This document shows, piece by piece, positions 7,057 to 15,904 of a stretch of DNA of 64,000 nt. This stretch comes from RUG14199 sp964629225 (GTDB lineage: Bacteria > Bacillota > Clostridia > Oscillospirales > CAG-272): NCBI GenBank assembly GCA_964629225.1, contig CAZVQC010000002.1, positions 82,379 to 146,378 of the forward strand. The letters run 5' to 3'. The position numbers were made by a program, and so were the translations under genes. Position 1 is the stretch's first letter. The number at the start of each line of letters is the position of its first letter. Under the pieces are notes generated by a model that was not told the DNA's origin, did not search any database, and saw nothing but the letters and a program-made list of their open reading frames with translations.

Positions 7057-8700
7057 TTATTCCGGTTTGAAACTGTCCTTGAGGGAAACTACTCTGTTGT
7101 AGGTTCCGGGATACTTGGAATCCTTGACGAAGTATCCGGTACGAACGAACTGGAAGTGGGATGCATCGGAATCGGCAAGAGCCTTTTCCGCCTTGCAGCC
7201 CTTCAGTATCTTAAGGGAGTCCGGGTTGAGATAGTCATTGTAGGTCTTCCCTTCCTCCATATCTGCCATGTTCTTCAGCGTGAAAAGCTTGTCGTAGAGT
7301 CTCACCTCGATATCGTCGCAGATAGCGGCAGATACCCAGTGGATAGTACCTTTGACCTTTCTTCCGTCGGCGGGCATTCCGTTTCCGGTCTCAATATCGC
7401 AGGAACAGTGGATGATATCGTTTCCGTCCGCATCCTTTTCAACACCGGTGCACTTCACGATATAAGCACCCATAAGTCTCACTTCCCCGTCGGGTCTCAT
7501 CCTGAAGAACTTCGGAGGCGGCACTTCGGCAAAATCGCTCCTGTCTATCCAAAGCTCCTTAGTGAAGGGGACTTCTCTCGTTCCCGCCTCCGGATCTCCG
7601 GGGTTATTTGACACTGTGAAATACTCCACCTTATCATCGGGATAATTGTCGATGACCACCTTGACGGGATCGAGGACGGCTATCCTTCTTTGAGCCGTCT
7701 TGTTGAGCTCTTCTCTGATACAGTACTCAAGAAGCTCGATATCAACGAGGCTGTAGGTCTTCGCAACACCCGCACGCTTTACAAATTCAAACAGAGAGGA
7801 TGCGGTGTAACCGCGTCTGCGAAGTCCGCAGACGGTGGGCATTCTCGGATCGTCCCAACCGTCTACCATGCCCTCCTCAACGAGTTTTCTGAAATATCTC
7901 TTGCTTGTGATAGTGTAGGTCATGTAGAGATTTGCGAACTCACGCTGCTTGGGCTTCTTCTCAAATCCGATGTTGTCCACCACCCATTCGTAGAGGGGAC
8001 GATGGTTCTCAAACTCAAGTGAACACAGAGAGTGAGTGATACCCTCAATAGCATCCTGAATTGGATGAGCGTAGTCGTAAAGGGGGTAGATGCACCACTT
8101 ATTACCCTGTCTGTGATGATCGGCACGAAGTATTCGATAGATAGCCGGGTCTCTCATGTTGATATTGGGAGACGACATATCGATCTTGGCGCGAAGGGTC
8201 TTAGATCCGTCAGGAAATTCCCCGTTCTTCATTCTTTCAAAGAGATCGAGATTCTCCTCAACGGAACGGTTTCTGTAGGGGCTCTCTTTACCGGGCGCGG
8301 TGAGAGTTCCGCGGTACTCACGAAGTTCATCCGCCGACAGATCGCAAACGTAGGCTTTTCCGTCTTTGATCAGCTTCACGGCGTACTCATAGCACTTGTC
8401 AAAGTAGTCTGAGCCGAAGAAGATACCTCCGTTCGGCTCTCCGCAAAGCCACTTTAAGTCGTTTGTGATGGAGTCAACATACTCCACACCCTCCTTTGAG
8501 GGGTTGGTGTCGTCAAAACGGAGATTAAACAGTCCGCCGTACTTCTTTGCGGCGGTGCTGTTGATATAGATAGCTTTTACGTGACCGATATGAAGATACC
8601 CGTTGGGTTCGGGAGGAAAACGGGTGTGAACGGCATCACAGTTGCCGCTTTCAAGATCTTCATCGATGATATCGAAAATGAAATTAGAATTTTCAGCCAT
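7057..8700 (-). CDS. glnS: Glutaminyl-tRNA synthetase
   Basis: Charges tRNA-Gln directly with glutamine. Class I synthetase signatures: FPPEPNGYLHIGHVKA (HIGH motif, about 26-41) and ITSKR (the KMSKS equivalent, about 263-267), with the C-terminal anticodon-binding beta barrels. Of two possible starts I chose ATG 8700 (MAENSNF), seven bases after AAAGGA; an upstream TTG at 8718 would overlap gltX more. The chosen ATG overlaps the gltX stop by eight bases. Product 547 residues. Presence of GlnRS beside GluRS means Gln-tRNA does not depend solely on the GatCAB amidotransferase route. Confidence 0.96.
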   Translation of the reverse strand: MAENSNFIFDIIDEDLESGNCDAVHTRFPPEPNGYLHIGHVKAIYINSTAAKKYGGLFNLRFDDTNPSKEGVEYVDSITNDLKWLCGEPNGGIFFGSDYFDKCYEYAVKLIKDGKAYVCDLSADELREYRGTLTAPGKESPYRNRSVEENLDLFERMKNGEFPDGSKTLRAKIDMSSPNINMRDPAIYRILRADHHRQGNKWCIYPLYDYAHPIQDAIEGITHSLCSLEFENHRPLYEWVVDNIGFEKKPKQREFANLYMTYTITSKRYFRKLVEEGMVDGWDDPRMPTVCGLRRRGYTASSLFEFVKRAGVAKTYSLVDIELLEYCIREELNKTAQRRIAVLDPVKVVIDNYPDDKVEYFTVSNNPGDPEAGTREVPFTKELWIDRSDFAEVPPPKFFRMRPDGEVRLMGAYIVKCTGVEKDADGNDIIHCSCDIETGNGMPADGRKVKGTIHWVSAAICDDIEVRLYDKLFTLKNMADMEEGKTYNDYLNPDSLKILKGCKAEKALADSDASHFQFVRTGYFVKDSKYPGTYNRVVSLKDSFKPE

Positions 8701-10390
8701 TTTTGATCCTTTCGGCAAGCGCTTTTACTCTGCTTACCACTTTTTCTTTTCCGAGGATGTTCATCACCTCGTACATATCGGGAGAATTCATCTTACCGGT
8801 AACGGCAATACGAAGGAACATACTGACGTCTCCCACGCTTCCCTTGAACAGATCCGGCTCAGCTTTGTAAGCCTTCATATCCGATGCAAAGCCGTTATTG
8901 TCCGCAACAGCCTTGATCTTATCGAACCACACATCCTGAGTATCACCCTCGCTGTAGGTCTCAAGGAAACCGTCAAGGACTGCTTTTATGTCGGCTTGAT
9001 CGAATTTTTCGGGAATTGCGTCGACCTGTGAAAAATACTCGTCAAAGAAGAATCCCATGTAATCCTTGACACCGCTCCAAACGGTAATGTCTTTTCTCGG
9101 CTTTTTCGTGCCGCGGCCGATGGAGAATATCCGCTTAGTAAGATCGGGGTCCCGCGAGAGACAACCGGCAAAGTCAGGATCGTACTTTTCAGCCCACTCA
9201 AGGGTCTTTTCAAAAACCTCATTCGCCGTCATCTTAGAAATAACGTTCTTCGAAACGTCGTTCAGCTTGTTAAAGTCGAAGAGACATCCGGAAGGGCTCA
9301 TCTTCTTGATACTGAAGGGAAAATCAATACGTTCCTTGTCGGGATTTGCCGTGTGCCACTCCTCGTAATTTGAGTTGAGAAGGGTCATAACGTACTCCAT
9401 GACACACTCCGGAGCATAACCGATGCGGCTGTAATCGTCAACGTTAGCCCCCATGTCACGCTTCGACAGCTTCTTCTTTGAGCCGTTCTCGTCAAGTCTC
9501 ATAAGCTGGGATATGTGCATGTACTTGGGAAGCTTGAAGCCGAGATAATTAAAGATCATTACGTGTCTTGGGAGGCTGGGAAGCCATTCCTCACCACGCA
9601 CCACGTGGGTAGTACCCATGAGATGGTCATCTATTGCGTGAGCGAAATGGTAAGTGGGGATGCCGTCGCTCTTGAGGAGCACCTCATCCTTGTCGTTTTC
9701 CGGAAGCTCAAGGTTGCCCTTTATGAGGTCCGTTATCCTAAAGGTCTTTTCCGGGTCTCCGTTTGCAAGCATTCTGAGAACGAAGGGGTTTCCCTCGGCA
9801 AGATTCTTCTCCACGTCTTCCATGGTGACCGAACGCCATCTCTCCTGCTCCGCTTTTTGAAGTGCAGCCTCGGTATGCCAGTCCTTGGCTTTTATCTCCG
9901 CCTTCTTGTCGACGGAATTCAAAGCTTCAAGTTCCTCTTTCGTTGTGAAGCAGGGGTAAGCCTTGCCTTTCTTCACAAGATCCTTGGCATAGATACGGTA
10001 AATATCACGCCTTTTGCTCTGGCAGTAAGGACCGTATTCTCCACGGTCGGCAAGCTTTCCGTTCTCATCCAGCACGGCGCCCTCGTCAAAATTGATACCG
10101 TAATAATTAAGCACCCTGATCTGTGCCTCTGCAGCACCCTCCACCTCGCGCTTTGCATCGGTGTCTTCAATTCGAAGATAGAAAACTCCTCCGCTCTGGT
10201 GGGCAAGTCTCTCGCAGACCGTCACGGGGAAAAGTGCTCCAAAGTGGATGAATCCGGTGGGACTGGGGGCGTATCTTGTCACCTTTGCGCCCTCCGGCAA
10301 CACTCTCGGCTTGATATTCGCTTCATATTCGCCGGGAGTCAAGGTAACGTCCGGGAACAGAAGCTCCGCAAGTTTTTCAAAATCCATCAT
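8693..10390 (-). CDS. gltX: Glutamyl-tRNA synthetase
   Basis: Attaches glutamate to tRNA-Glu. Evidence: APSPTGFIHFGAL (HIGH region, about 41-53), FYLRIEDTD, and KKLSKRDMGANVDDY (KMSKS loop). At ~565 residues with a ~35-residue N-terminal extension it is the longer form found in Clostridia. Two ATGs (10390, 10387) follow AAAGGAT; either may start. It lies in an MBL hydrolase-gltX-glnS operon: 13 bases to the gene before, eight-base overlap with the gene after. No T-box leader is present. Confidence 0.95.
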   Translation of the reverse strand: MMDFEKLAELLFPDVTLTPGEYEANIKPRVLPEGAKVTRYAPSPTGFIHFGALFPVTVCERLAHQSGGVFYLRIEDTDAKREVEGAAEAQIRVLNYYGINFDEGAVLDENGKLADRGEYGPYCQSKRRDIYRIYAKDLVKKGKAYPCFTTKEELEALNSVDKKAEIKAKDWHTEAALQKAEQERWRSVTMEDVEKNLAEGNPFVLRMLANGDPEKTFRITDLIKGNLELPENDKDEVLLKSDGIPTYHFAHAIDDHLMGTTHVVRGEEWLPSLPRHVMIFNYLGFKLPKYMHISQLMRLDENGSKKKLSKRDMGANVDDYSRIGYAPECVMEYVMTLLNSNYEEWHTANPDKERIDFPFSIKKMSPSGCLFDFNKLNDVSKNVISKMTANEVFEKTLEWAEKYDPDFAGCLSRDPDLTKRIFSIGRGTKKPRKDITVWSGVKDYMGFFFDEYFSQVDAIPEKFDQADIKAVLDGFLETYSEGDTQDVWFDKIKAVADNNGFASDMKAYKAEPDLFKGSVGDVSMFLRIAVTGKMNSPDMYEVMNILGKEKVVSRVKALAERIKNG

Positions 10391-10403
10391 ATTATCCTTT
10401 CAC

Positions 10404-11030
10404 TCAACAGTTTTTGAGATAAGTATTGTATTTTTTCTGTTTTTCAAGGGTCGTATTGGATCCGTGACCGGTGAATATCCTAAAGTCACCTTCCATACCG
10501 CGGATAAGAGAGAGGCTGCGTCTCATCTCGGCATCGTTTCCGCTCGGAAGATCGCATCTGCCGATACCGCAGTCAAATAGCGTGTCCCCGGTGAACATCA
10601 TGTCGCCGATAAGGTAGCAAACACTGCCGGCGGTATGTCCCGGCGTGTGAATTAAGGACACGGAAAGATCCCCCGCATCGAGTACGGAGCCGTCACTTAA
10701 AAGCACATCGGCAGGTCGCCACAAAAGATCGGTACCGGAAAAGAGCCTTGAAGCATTGAGTCTTGAATTTGTAAGACACTCGGCATCATCTTTATGGATG
10801 CAAAGGGGGGCACCGGTGAGATCTCTCAAAGTGTCACAGCTCGTCATATGGTCAAAATGACCGTGGGTGAGAAGGATGTAGTGAAGACGGACTCCTCTCT
10901 TATCGAGGGCATCGGAAATTACGTCGATCTCCGGTGACGGGTCGATGATAACTCCGCCTCCGGTCGCTTCACCGAACACAAGCCAACAGTTTGAGCCGAA
11001 TTCACCTGCATTTATCCTCACTACCTTCAT
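10404..11030 (-). CDS. MBL-fold metallohydrolase (glyoxalase II-like)
   Basis: Binuclear metallo-beta-lactamase-fold hydrolase of 208 residues. Metal ligands are visible: THGHFDH (about 57-63), HTPGHTAGS (about 127-135), FTGDTLF (about 144-150) and the closing GHG. Short proteins of this type (YcbL/YqgX-like) hydrolyse small thioesters such as lactoylglutathione analogues, but most are unassigned. ATG 11030 is chosen because GGAGGAAAT precedes it; a longer frame upstream lacks a ribosome-binding site. First gene of the gltX-glnS operon. Confidence 0.85.
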   Translation of the reverse strand: MKVVRINAGEFGSNCWLVFGEATGGGVIIDPSPEIDVISDALDKRGVRLHYILLTHGHFDHMTSCDTLRDLTGAPLCIHKDDAECLTNSRLNASRLFSGTDLLWRPADVLLSDGSVLDAGDLSVSLIHTPGHTAGSVCYLIGDMMFTGDTLFDCGIGRCDLPSGNDAEMRRSLSLIRGMEGDFRIFTGHGSNTTLEKQKKYNTYLKNC

Positions 11031-11214
11031 ATTTCCTCCGATAGGTCCCGTATTTTTAGATTTTACCATACTTCATTTTAATAATCAATAGCGCTGAATG
11101 ATTTTTAGCGAAAAACCTCGGTAAAATCGTGTATTCCGACGTGTTACCCTTGCCCGTTTTATCATTATTATTCGATTTTTTGATCGAATTTCGAAAATAA
11201 ATCGAGTTTTCCTA

Positions 11215-11243
11215 TTGACAACCGCCTTTTACTGTGCTATACT
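11215..11243 (+). promoter_or_regulatory. Promoter of the lysine transport operon
   Basis: Consensus TTGACA (11215-11220), 17 bases, TATACT (11238-11243) with TGC extension. Start predicted near 11250, just ahead of the riboswitch. Confidence 0.9.
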
Positions 11244-11255
11244 CAGCATAAATTG

Positions 11256-11426
11256 AATCGCTTGATAGAGGTGCGACGTACAAGAGTAACATCGGGGTCA
11301 CAAGGATCTGCCCGTTGCGAAAGGGTTCGTTGCCGAAGTTGCCGTGCTTTCCTTGAAGTACTGCTTCTGGGCCGTCGGGAAAAACCCGCCGGACTGTCAC
11401 AATTATTTGTGGAGCGCTATCGTAAT
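11256..11426 (+). promoter_or_regulatory. Lysine riboswitch (L-box)
   Basis: Cis-acting aptamer that binds lysine. The ordered conserved blocks are all present: ATAGAGGTGCGA, AAGAGTAAC, GCGAAAGGG, GTTGCCGAAG, TGGGCCGTCGGG, CCGGACTGTCAC and TGGAGCGCTATC, with GATAG/CTATC closing the P1 stem. Together with the terminator at 11463 it should shut off the downstream transporter when lysine is plentiful. This identifies the transporter's substrate as lysine. Confidence 0.95.
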
Positions 11427-11462
11427 TTGGTTTCAATAATTAATTATTGAATTTCAGATTTT

Positions 11463-11490
11463 GAACCGCTTTACAAAGCGGTTCTTTTTA
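11463..11490 (+). terminator. Riboswitch-controlled terminator
   Basis: GAACCGCTTT (11463-11472) with AAAGCGGTTC (11475-11484), then TTTTTAAT. It sits between the lysine aptamer and the first gene, the usual expression platform. Confidence 0.9.
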
Positions 11491-11522
11491 ATATTTCAAT
11501 TCCACGAAAGAAGGAAGAAAAA

Positions 11523-12374
11523 ATGAAGATCAGAAGAATCCTCGCACTCGCAATCACAGCCGTTATGGTTCTCGCAGCTTTCGCATCCTGCGGTTCCACC
11601 GATGCAACGAAAGACCTTGACAATGTAAAGAGCAAGGGTCAGATAGTCGTCGGTATGGAATGCGCATACGCACCCTACAACTGGGCGCAGACAGAGGCAA
11701 ATGAGTTCACAGTCAAGGTCAACGACACCACCTACGCCGACGGATACGATATCCAGATAGCGAAGATGATAGCCGATGATCTGGGTGTTGAACTGGTGGT
11801 AAAGCCCATCGAATGGGACGGACTTCTCTCCGCTCTTGAAAGCGGTCAGATCGACATGATCATCGCAGGCATGAGCCCCACGGAAGAGAGAAAGCAGAGC
11901 ATCGACTTCTCCGACACCTACTTTGACAGCAACCTGGTCATGGTAGTCAAGACCGACTCCGCATACAAGGATGCAGCCTCCATATCGGACTTCTCCAGCG
12001 CTAAGATCACAGCTCAGCTCAACACGTTCCACTACACGGTCATCGACCAGATAGAAGGCGTTGAGAAGCAAACTGCTCTTCCCGACTTTGCAGCTCTCAT
12101 GCAGTCCCTTAAGAGCGGTGCGGTAGACGGATACGTTTGCGAAAAGCCCGGCGCAGTTTCCGCAGTTGCTTCCAACCCCGAATTCACATACATCGAATTC
12201 AGCGAGGCAAACGGCTTCACCTGCGACCCCGCAAAGTCCTCCATCTCCATCGGCGTCCGCAAGAACAGTTCTCTTACATCCGAGTTCAACAGGATTCTCG
12301 GAAACCTGACCAAGGAACAGAAGGAAGCTATGATGGACGCAGCTATCGCCCGTCAGCCCGCCGGCGAAGAATAA
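11523..12374 (+). CDS. Lysine-binding lipoprotein of an ABC importer
   Basis: Extracellular substrate-binding protein of the polar amino acid family 3 (GlnH/HisJ type). A lipoprotein signal ends in LAAFASC (Cys about 22). The mature part carries the family pattern: VVGMECAYAPYNW, GYDIQIAKMIADDLGVELV, WDGLLSALESGQIDMIIAGMS, and the hinge region AQLNTFHYTVID. Strong GAAGGAAG precedes the ATG. It opens a three-gene operon under a lysine riboswitch, so lysine is the predicted ligand; the fold alone would not decide between basic and other amino acids. Confidence 0.93.
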   Translation: MKIRRILALAITAVMVLAAFASCGSTDATKDLDNVKSKGQIVVGMECAYAPYNWAQTEANEFTVKVNDTTYADGYDIQIAKMIADDLGVELVVKPIEWDGLLSALESGQIDMIIAGMSPTEERKQSIDFSDTYFDSNLVMVVKTDSAYKDAASISDFSSAKITAQLNTFHYTVIDQIEGVEKQTALPDFAALMQSLKSGAVDGYVCEKPGAVSAVASNPEFTYIEFSEANGFTCDPAKSSISIGVRKNSSLTSEFNRILGNLTKEQKEAMMDAAIARQPAGEE

Positions 12375-12406
12375 TTTAGCAAATACAACACCGAAAGGAC
12401 CTCTTA

Positions 12407-13168
12407 ATGAACCTGTTTGAATGGATGCTGAAGCTTCTGAAGGAATACGGTACCAATTTCCTTGCAGGAACCGGCTACACACTTATAATGTCCATAGTCG
12501 GCACCTTAGTCGGCTTCCTTATAGGACTCGCAATAGCGGTAGTCCGCACTATCCCTCAAAAGAAAAGCGGTACCGTCGGCTTTTGGGCCTACAAGGTCAT
12601 CAACTTCATCCTCAATGCCTACGTTGAGATAATAAGAGGCACGCCAATGATGGTCCAAGCTCTTATCATCCACTACAGTCTGTTTGCGCCGAACCACGTC
12701 CCCGCACTCGTGTCCGCACTTATCATTATTTCGGTGAATACCGGTGCGTACATGGCGGAGATAGTGAGAGGCGGCATCATCAGCGTCGACAAGGGTCAGT
12801 TTGAAGGAGCACACTCCATCGGAATGACCCATATGCAGACGATGGTCCATGTGATCCTTCCCCAGGCGATAAGAAACATAATGCCCTCCATAGGCAATGA
12901 GTTCGTTGTCAATATAAAGGACAGCTCCGTGCTCAGCGTCATCTCCATCACAGAGCTTCTCTTCTACTCCAAGATGGCAGGAGGCACCTACGCCAAATAC
13001 GTGCCCGCTTACATCATTTGTGCCGTCATCTATTTCGTTTTGACCTTCACGGTCACACGGATACTCAGAGCGATAGAAAAGAAGATGAACGGAAGCGAGA
13101 ATTACACTATCTGCGGTTCCCAATCCGACTCTAAAGCAGAAGTTCACGTGAAAGGAGCGGCGAAATGA
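12407..13168 (+). CDS. Amino-acid (lysine) ABC transporter permease
   Basis: Membrane subunit of the HisMQ/GlnP type, 253 residues with about five helices. The permease EAA loop, EGAHSIGMTHMQTMVHVILPQA, is clear at about 137-158, together with EIIRGTPMMVQ, the typical upstream motif. It forms the channel with the binding protein before it and the ATPase after it, with which it overlaps by four bases (ATGA). The charged C-terminal tail after residue 220 is longer than usual. Confidence 0.93.
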   Translation: MNLFEWMLKLLKEYGTNFLAGTGYTLIMSIVGTLVGFLIGLAIAVVRTIPQKKSGTVGFWAYKVINFILNAYVEIIRGTPMMVQALIIHYSLFAPNHVPALVSALIIISVNTGAYMAEIVRGGIISVDKGQFEGAHSIGMTHMQTMVHVILPQAIRNIMPSIGNEFVVNIKDSSVLSVISITELLFYSKMAGGTYAKYVPAYIICAVIYFVLTFTVTRILRAIEKKMNGSENYTICGSQSDSKAEVHVKGAAK

Positions 13169-13905
13169 CTGACAGAATAATTGAAGTAAAACACCTTAAA
13201 AAGACCTTCGGAGACCACGAAGTGCTTAAAGATGTCAATTTAAGTGTCAATAAGGGGCAGGTCATCAGCATCATCGGTTCATCGGGCTCCGGTAAATCCA
13301 CCTTTCTCCGTTGCATAAATCTCCTTGAAGAGCCCACGGGCGGCGAGATACTGTTCCACGGAGAAAACGTACTTGAAACTACCAACATACCAATGTACCG
13401 TTCAAAGCTCGGAATGGTATTCCAAAGCTTCAACCTTTTCGAAAACATGACGGTTCTTAAAAACTGCATGATCGGTCCCATGAAAGTATTGAAGGTGGAC
13501 AGTGAAACTGCGGAAAAGACCGCCCTTGAATTTCTTGAAAAAGTGGGTATGACCCCCTACATCAATGCAAGACCCGGACAACTCTCCGGAGGACAGAAGC
13601 AGAGAGTCGCCATTGCAAGAACCCTTGCGATGCACCCCGAGGTCATTCTGTTTGACGAGCCCACAAGTGCACTTGACCCGGAAATGGTGGGAGAGGTACT
13701 TGCGGTAATGCAGAAGCTTGCCGCATCCGGAATGACAATGCTTGTGGTAACTCACGAGATGGCATTTGCAAGAGATGTCAGTAACACGGTTGTGTTCATG
13801 CATGACGGAGTCATCCTTGAGAGCGGTTCACCCGACGACGTATTCACCTCCCCCGTTCATGAGGTCACAAAGAACTTCCTTTCAAGATTCAGAAACACTC
13901 AATAA
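13165..13905 (+). CDS. Amino-acid (lysine) ABC transporter ATPase
   Basis: Nucleotide-binding subunit of the GlnQ/HisP class, 246 residues. Walker A GSSGSGKST (about 38-46), Q-loop VFQSFNLF, signature LSGGQKQR (about 138-145), Walker B VILFDEPTSALDPE (about 158-171) and switch His in VVTHE are all intact. Translationally coupled to the permease by the ATGA overlap. A strong terminator follows seven bases after the stop. Confidence 0.95.
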   Translation: MTDRIIEVKHLKKTFGDHEVLKDVNLSVNKGQVISIIGSSGSGKSTFLRCINLLEEPTGGEILFHGENVLETTNIPMYRSKLGMVFQSFNLFENMTVLKNCMIGPMKVLKVDSETAEKTALEFLEKVGMTPYINARPGQLSGGQKQRVAIARTLAMHPEVILFDEPTSALDPEMVGEVLAVMQKLAASGMTMLVVTHEMAFARDVSNTVVFMHDGVILESGSPDDVFTSPVHEVTKNFLSRFRNTQ

Positions 13906-13911
13906 AACAGT

Positions 13912-13940
13912 TGCCCCGGACGAAAGTTCGGGGCATTTTC
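13912..13940 (+). terminator. Terminator of the lysine ABC operon
   Basis: TGCCCCGGAC/GTTCGGGGCA stem with a GAAA tetraloop (13912-13935), followed by TTTTC. Confidence 0.88.
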
Positions 13941-13961
13941 ATAGCTAATAACAAAAAAATG

Positions 13962-13991
13962 AAAAAGCACTTGCCTTAGCAAGTGCTTTTT
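13962..13991 (-). terminator. Terminator of tRNA-Lys
   Basis: Minus strand: GCACTTGC/GCAAGTGC (8 bp) with TAAG loop, then TTTTTC; it begins right after the CCA end of the tRNA. A and T tracts on both sides make it potentially bidirectional. Confidence 0.85.
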
Positions 13992-14067
13992 TGGTGCTCC
14001 ATCGGAGAGTCGAACTCCGGACACCATGATTAAAAGTCATGTGCTCTACCTACTGAGCTAATGGGGC
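13992..14067 (-). tRNA. tRNA-Lys (anticodon UUU)
   Basis: Minus strand 76-nt cloverleaf with encoded CCA. Anticodon loop CTTTTAA in a CATGA/TCATG stem gives anticodon TTT; T-arm CGGAG-TTCGACT-CTCCG. The acceptor stem GCCCCAT/ATGGAGC has an unusual C3-A70 mismatch; otherwise canonical. It faces the lysine uptake operon tail to tail. Confidence 0.96.
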
Positions 14068-14092
14068 ATCACGTTTCCCAACGTGCTTAGTT

Positions 14093-14121
14093 ATGATATC
14101 ATAGTTTGTCCACCCTGTCAA
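14093..14121 (-). promoter_or_regulatory. Promoter of tRNA-Lys
   Basis: Minus strand: TTGACA (14121-14116), 17 bases, TATCAT (14098-14093). Confidence 0.85.
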
Positions 14122-14211
14122 GTCCTTTTTCCAAAAAAGTCAAGATAACGGGCAAAAAAACTTGTGAAGGCGTCAAGATCCGATATCATTGATATTTTAA
14201 GTCACACGGTG

Positions 14212-14240
14212 TTGATTTTCGTCAGAGGATGTGTTATACT
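14212..14240 (+). promoter_or_regulatory. Promoter of the DivIVA-like gene
   Basis: TTGATT (14212-14217), 17 bases, TATACT (14235-14240). The start would be near 14247, which rules out the upstream in-frame start at 14229 and supports ATG 14328. Confidence 0.75.
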
Positions 14241-14327
14241 TGGGATAGTTATGGAGCAGAACTGTCAAACGGAAGTACAGTCGGATCTGTTTCAAATAGG
14301 ATCCATTCATCAAAGAGGTCACTCAAA

Positions 14328-14945
14328 ATGGAAAACAGCAAAAAGAGCATCGCTTTCAGAACGTCGGTCGGCGGCTTCAAAAAGAGAGACGTGATCAATT
14401 ACATTTCGGGCTCAAGCAAAAAACACGCAGAAGAGCGCGCTTCCCTGCTTCAAAAGAACGAAGAGCTGTCGAAGAAGCTTCAGGAAAGCGACGGCAAGCT
14501 CCTTGATATTCAGGTGTCACTCAACAAGCTGATCAAAGAAAAAGAAGCGGAGCTTGAAGAGTTAAAGGCAAGGATAGCCGAGCTTGAGGCGGAGATAGAA
14601 AAAAGAGTCGCACCCGACTCAGCCGAGGAAGCGGATAATACCGAGAGCACAAGCATCCGAGAGATCACGGACATGCCGGACACAGTCGAGACATCCGCTC
14701 ATCAAGTTGATGAGGTATCGAAGAGAGCCATCGGAGCGATAAGAGCCATCAATGCGGACGTGCACTCCTACATGGACGGCTGCGTGGATGAATTCGGCTC
14801 TTATACTCAGGATGTTACCGACAGCATCACAAGGCTGCTCCGTGAGATAACATTGAAATGCAGTGAGCTTGATGAGAGGATAGCATCCCGAAAGAAAGAT
14901 GCCGCAAGCTCCATCGGCACTAAATACGAAGACTTCACCAAATAG
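14328..14945 (+). CDS. DivIVA-like coiled-coil protein
   Basis: A 205-residue soluble protein. The N-terminus FRTSVGGFKKRDVINYI (about 9-25) resembles the lipid-binding start of DivIVA/GpsB proteins (a GF-x-x-x-DV-x-x-Y pattern). It is followed by a long coiled coil (about 30-100) rich in Glu, Lys and Leu, an acidic Ser/Thr/Glu linker (about 102-135), and a second helical region to the end. This suggests a scaffold binding curved membrane at the septum or pole, but no partner is encoded nearby. AAGAGG lies ten bases before the ATG. It has its own promoter and terminator, so it is a single-gene unit. Confidence 0.6.
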   Translation: MENSKKSIAFRTSVGGFKKRDVINYISGSSKKHAEERASLLQKNEELSKKLQESDGKLLDIQVSLNKLIKEKEAELEELKARIAELEAEIEKRVAPDSAEEADNTESTSIREITDMPDTVETSAHQVDEVSKRAIGAIRAINADVHSYMDGCVDEFGSYTQDVTDSITRLLREITLKCSELDERIASRKKDAASSIGTKYEDFTK

Positions 14946-14946
14946 A

Positions 14947-14973
14947 AAAAGCGGCTTTGAAGCCGCTTTTCTT
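14947..14973 (+). terminator. Terminator of the DivIVA-like gene
   Basis: AAAGCGGCTT/AAGCCGCTTT stem just after the stop codon, followed by TCTT. Confidence 0.8.
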
Positions 14974-15002
14974 AAAACGTATTATCCATCACCGGAGGCG
15001 TT

Positions 15003-15893
15003 ATGAAAGAAATCAATAAAAACATCGGTGAAAAGATCCGCCTTGCAAGGCTGAAGAATAACATGACTCAGTCAAAGCTTGCCGACGGCATCGTTACCCG
15101 AAATATGCTGAGCATGATAGAGAACGGAGTAAGCACCCCCTCCCTCGGCGCACTTGAAAAACTGTCCTGCCGCCTTGAAATGCCGATAGGATACTTTTTG
15201 ACAGATGACAGCAAGACCGAGGCTCTCTATGTCAAAGTAGCCGCAATTACGAAGGCAAAGGCTCTTTTTGCGGAAAAGAGATACTCGGAATGCTCCGACA
15301 CTTGCAAGAGTGTCCCCTTCGATGACGAGTTATGCGCTCTGGACGCGATCTGCCATATCAAACTTGCAGAAAATGACATGGGTATGTGTCTTTTATCAAG
15401 TGCGGAGAAACACCTCTCAAATGCGCTGAAAACCGCCTCAAAAACGAAGTATCTCTCAAGGGAAATACAGGGAACGGTAGAAGCGCTTAGATTCATGATA
15501 TCCTGCGCCGACGGAGACATCGATCTGGATGCTCTCGGCAGCGTTTCAATGCTTCCCTCCTTCGTCCCCTCCTCTGACCTTGCCTATCTTGCCACCCTTG
15601 CCATGATGGACAGAGGCGACTTTGAAAATGCGGAGAAAATGTTCTCAAAAATACCGTTTCTCACAAGGGAACGCTTCACCTATTTCAAGGGCAAGAGACT
15701 GATAAGAGAGATGAAATATTCGAAAGCGCTGGAGGTGCTACTTGAACTTGAAGGATCAGACAGCGTGGACTTCATTACCAAATACCGTCTCCTTGCGGAT
15801 ATCGAGCTTTGCTACGAATGCAAGAGAGATTTTGAAAATGCCCACAAATACGCAAATCTGAAGCACCGAATACTCGAATGCTTCAGACGTTGA
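15003..15893 (+). CDS. XRE-family regulator with TPR-like repeats
   Basis: DNA-binding regulator of 296 residues. An N-terminal helix-turn-helix of the Cro/CI type (about 5-62) is seen in IGEKIRLARLKNNMTQSKLADGIVTRNMLSMIENG, followed by LEMPIGYFL. The remaining ~230 residues are Ala/Leu/Tyr-rich helical pairs of the tetratricopeptide kind, the layout of RNPP-type (PlcR/Rgg) peptide-sensing regulators. No small signal-peptide gene was recognised beside it, so the ligand is unknown. GGAGG lies seven bases before ATG 15003. It converges on the MFS gene with only 11 bases between the stops. Confidence 0.8.
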   Translation: MKEINKNIGEKIRLARLKNNMTQSKLADGIVTRNMLSMIENGVSTPSLGALEKLSCRLEMPIGYFLTDDSKTEALYVKVAAITKAKALFAEKRYSECSDTCKSVPFDDELCALDAICHIKLAENDMGMCLLSSAEKHLSNALKTASKTKYLSREIQGTVEALRFMISCADGDIDLDALGSVSMLPSFVPSSDLAYLATLAMMDRGDFENAEKMFSKIPFLTRERFTYFKGKRLIREMKYSKALEVLLELEGSDSVDFITKYRLLADIELCYECKRDFENAHKYANLKHRILECFRR

Positions 15894-15904
15894 CGCAGTA
15901 TTTT

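Noticed and set aside
9515..10417. 300-codon plus-strand ORF
   Set aside because: Antisense shadow of gltX, which has complete synthetase motifs.
11496..12482. 328-codon minus-strand ORF
   Set aside because: Antisense shadow of the lysine-binding lipoprotein; Cys/Gly/Val-rich composition typical of a mirrored frame.
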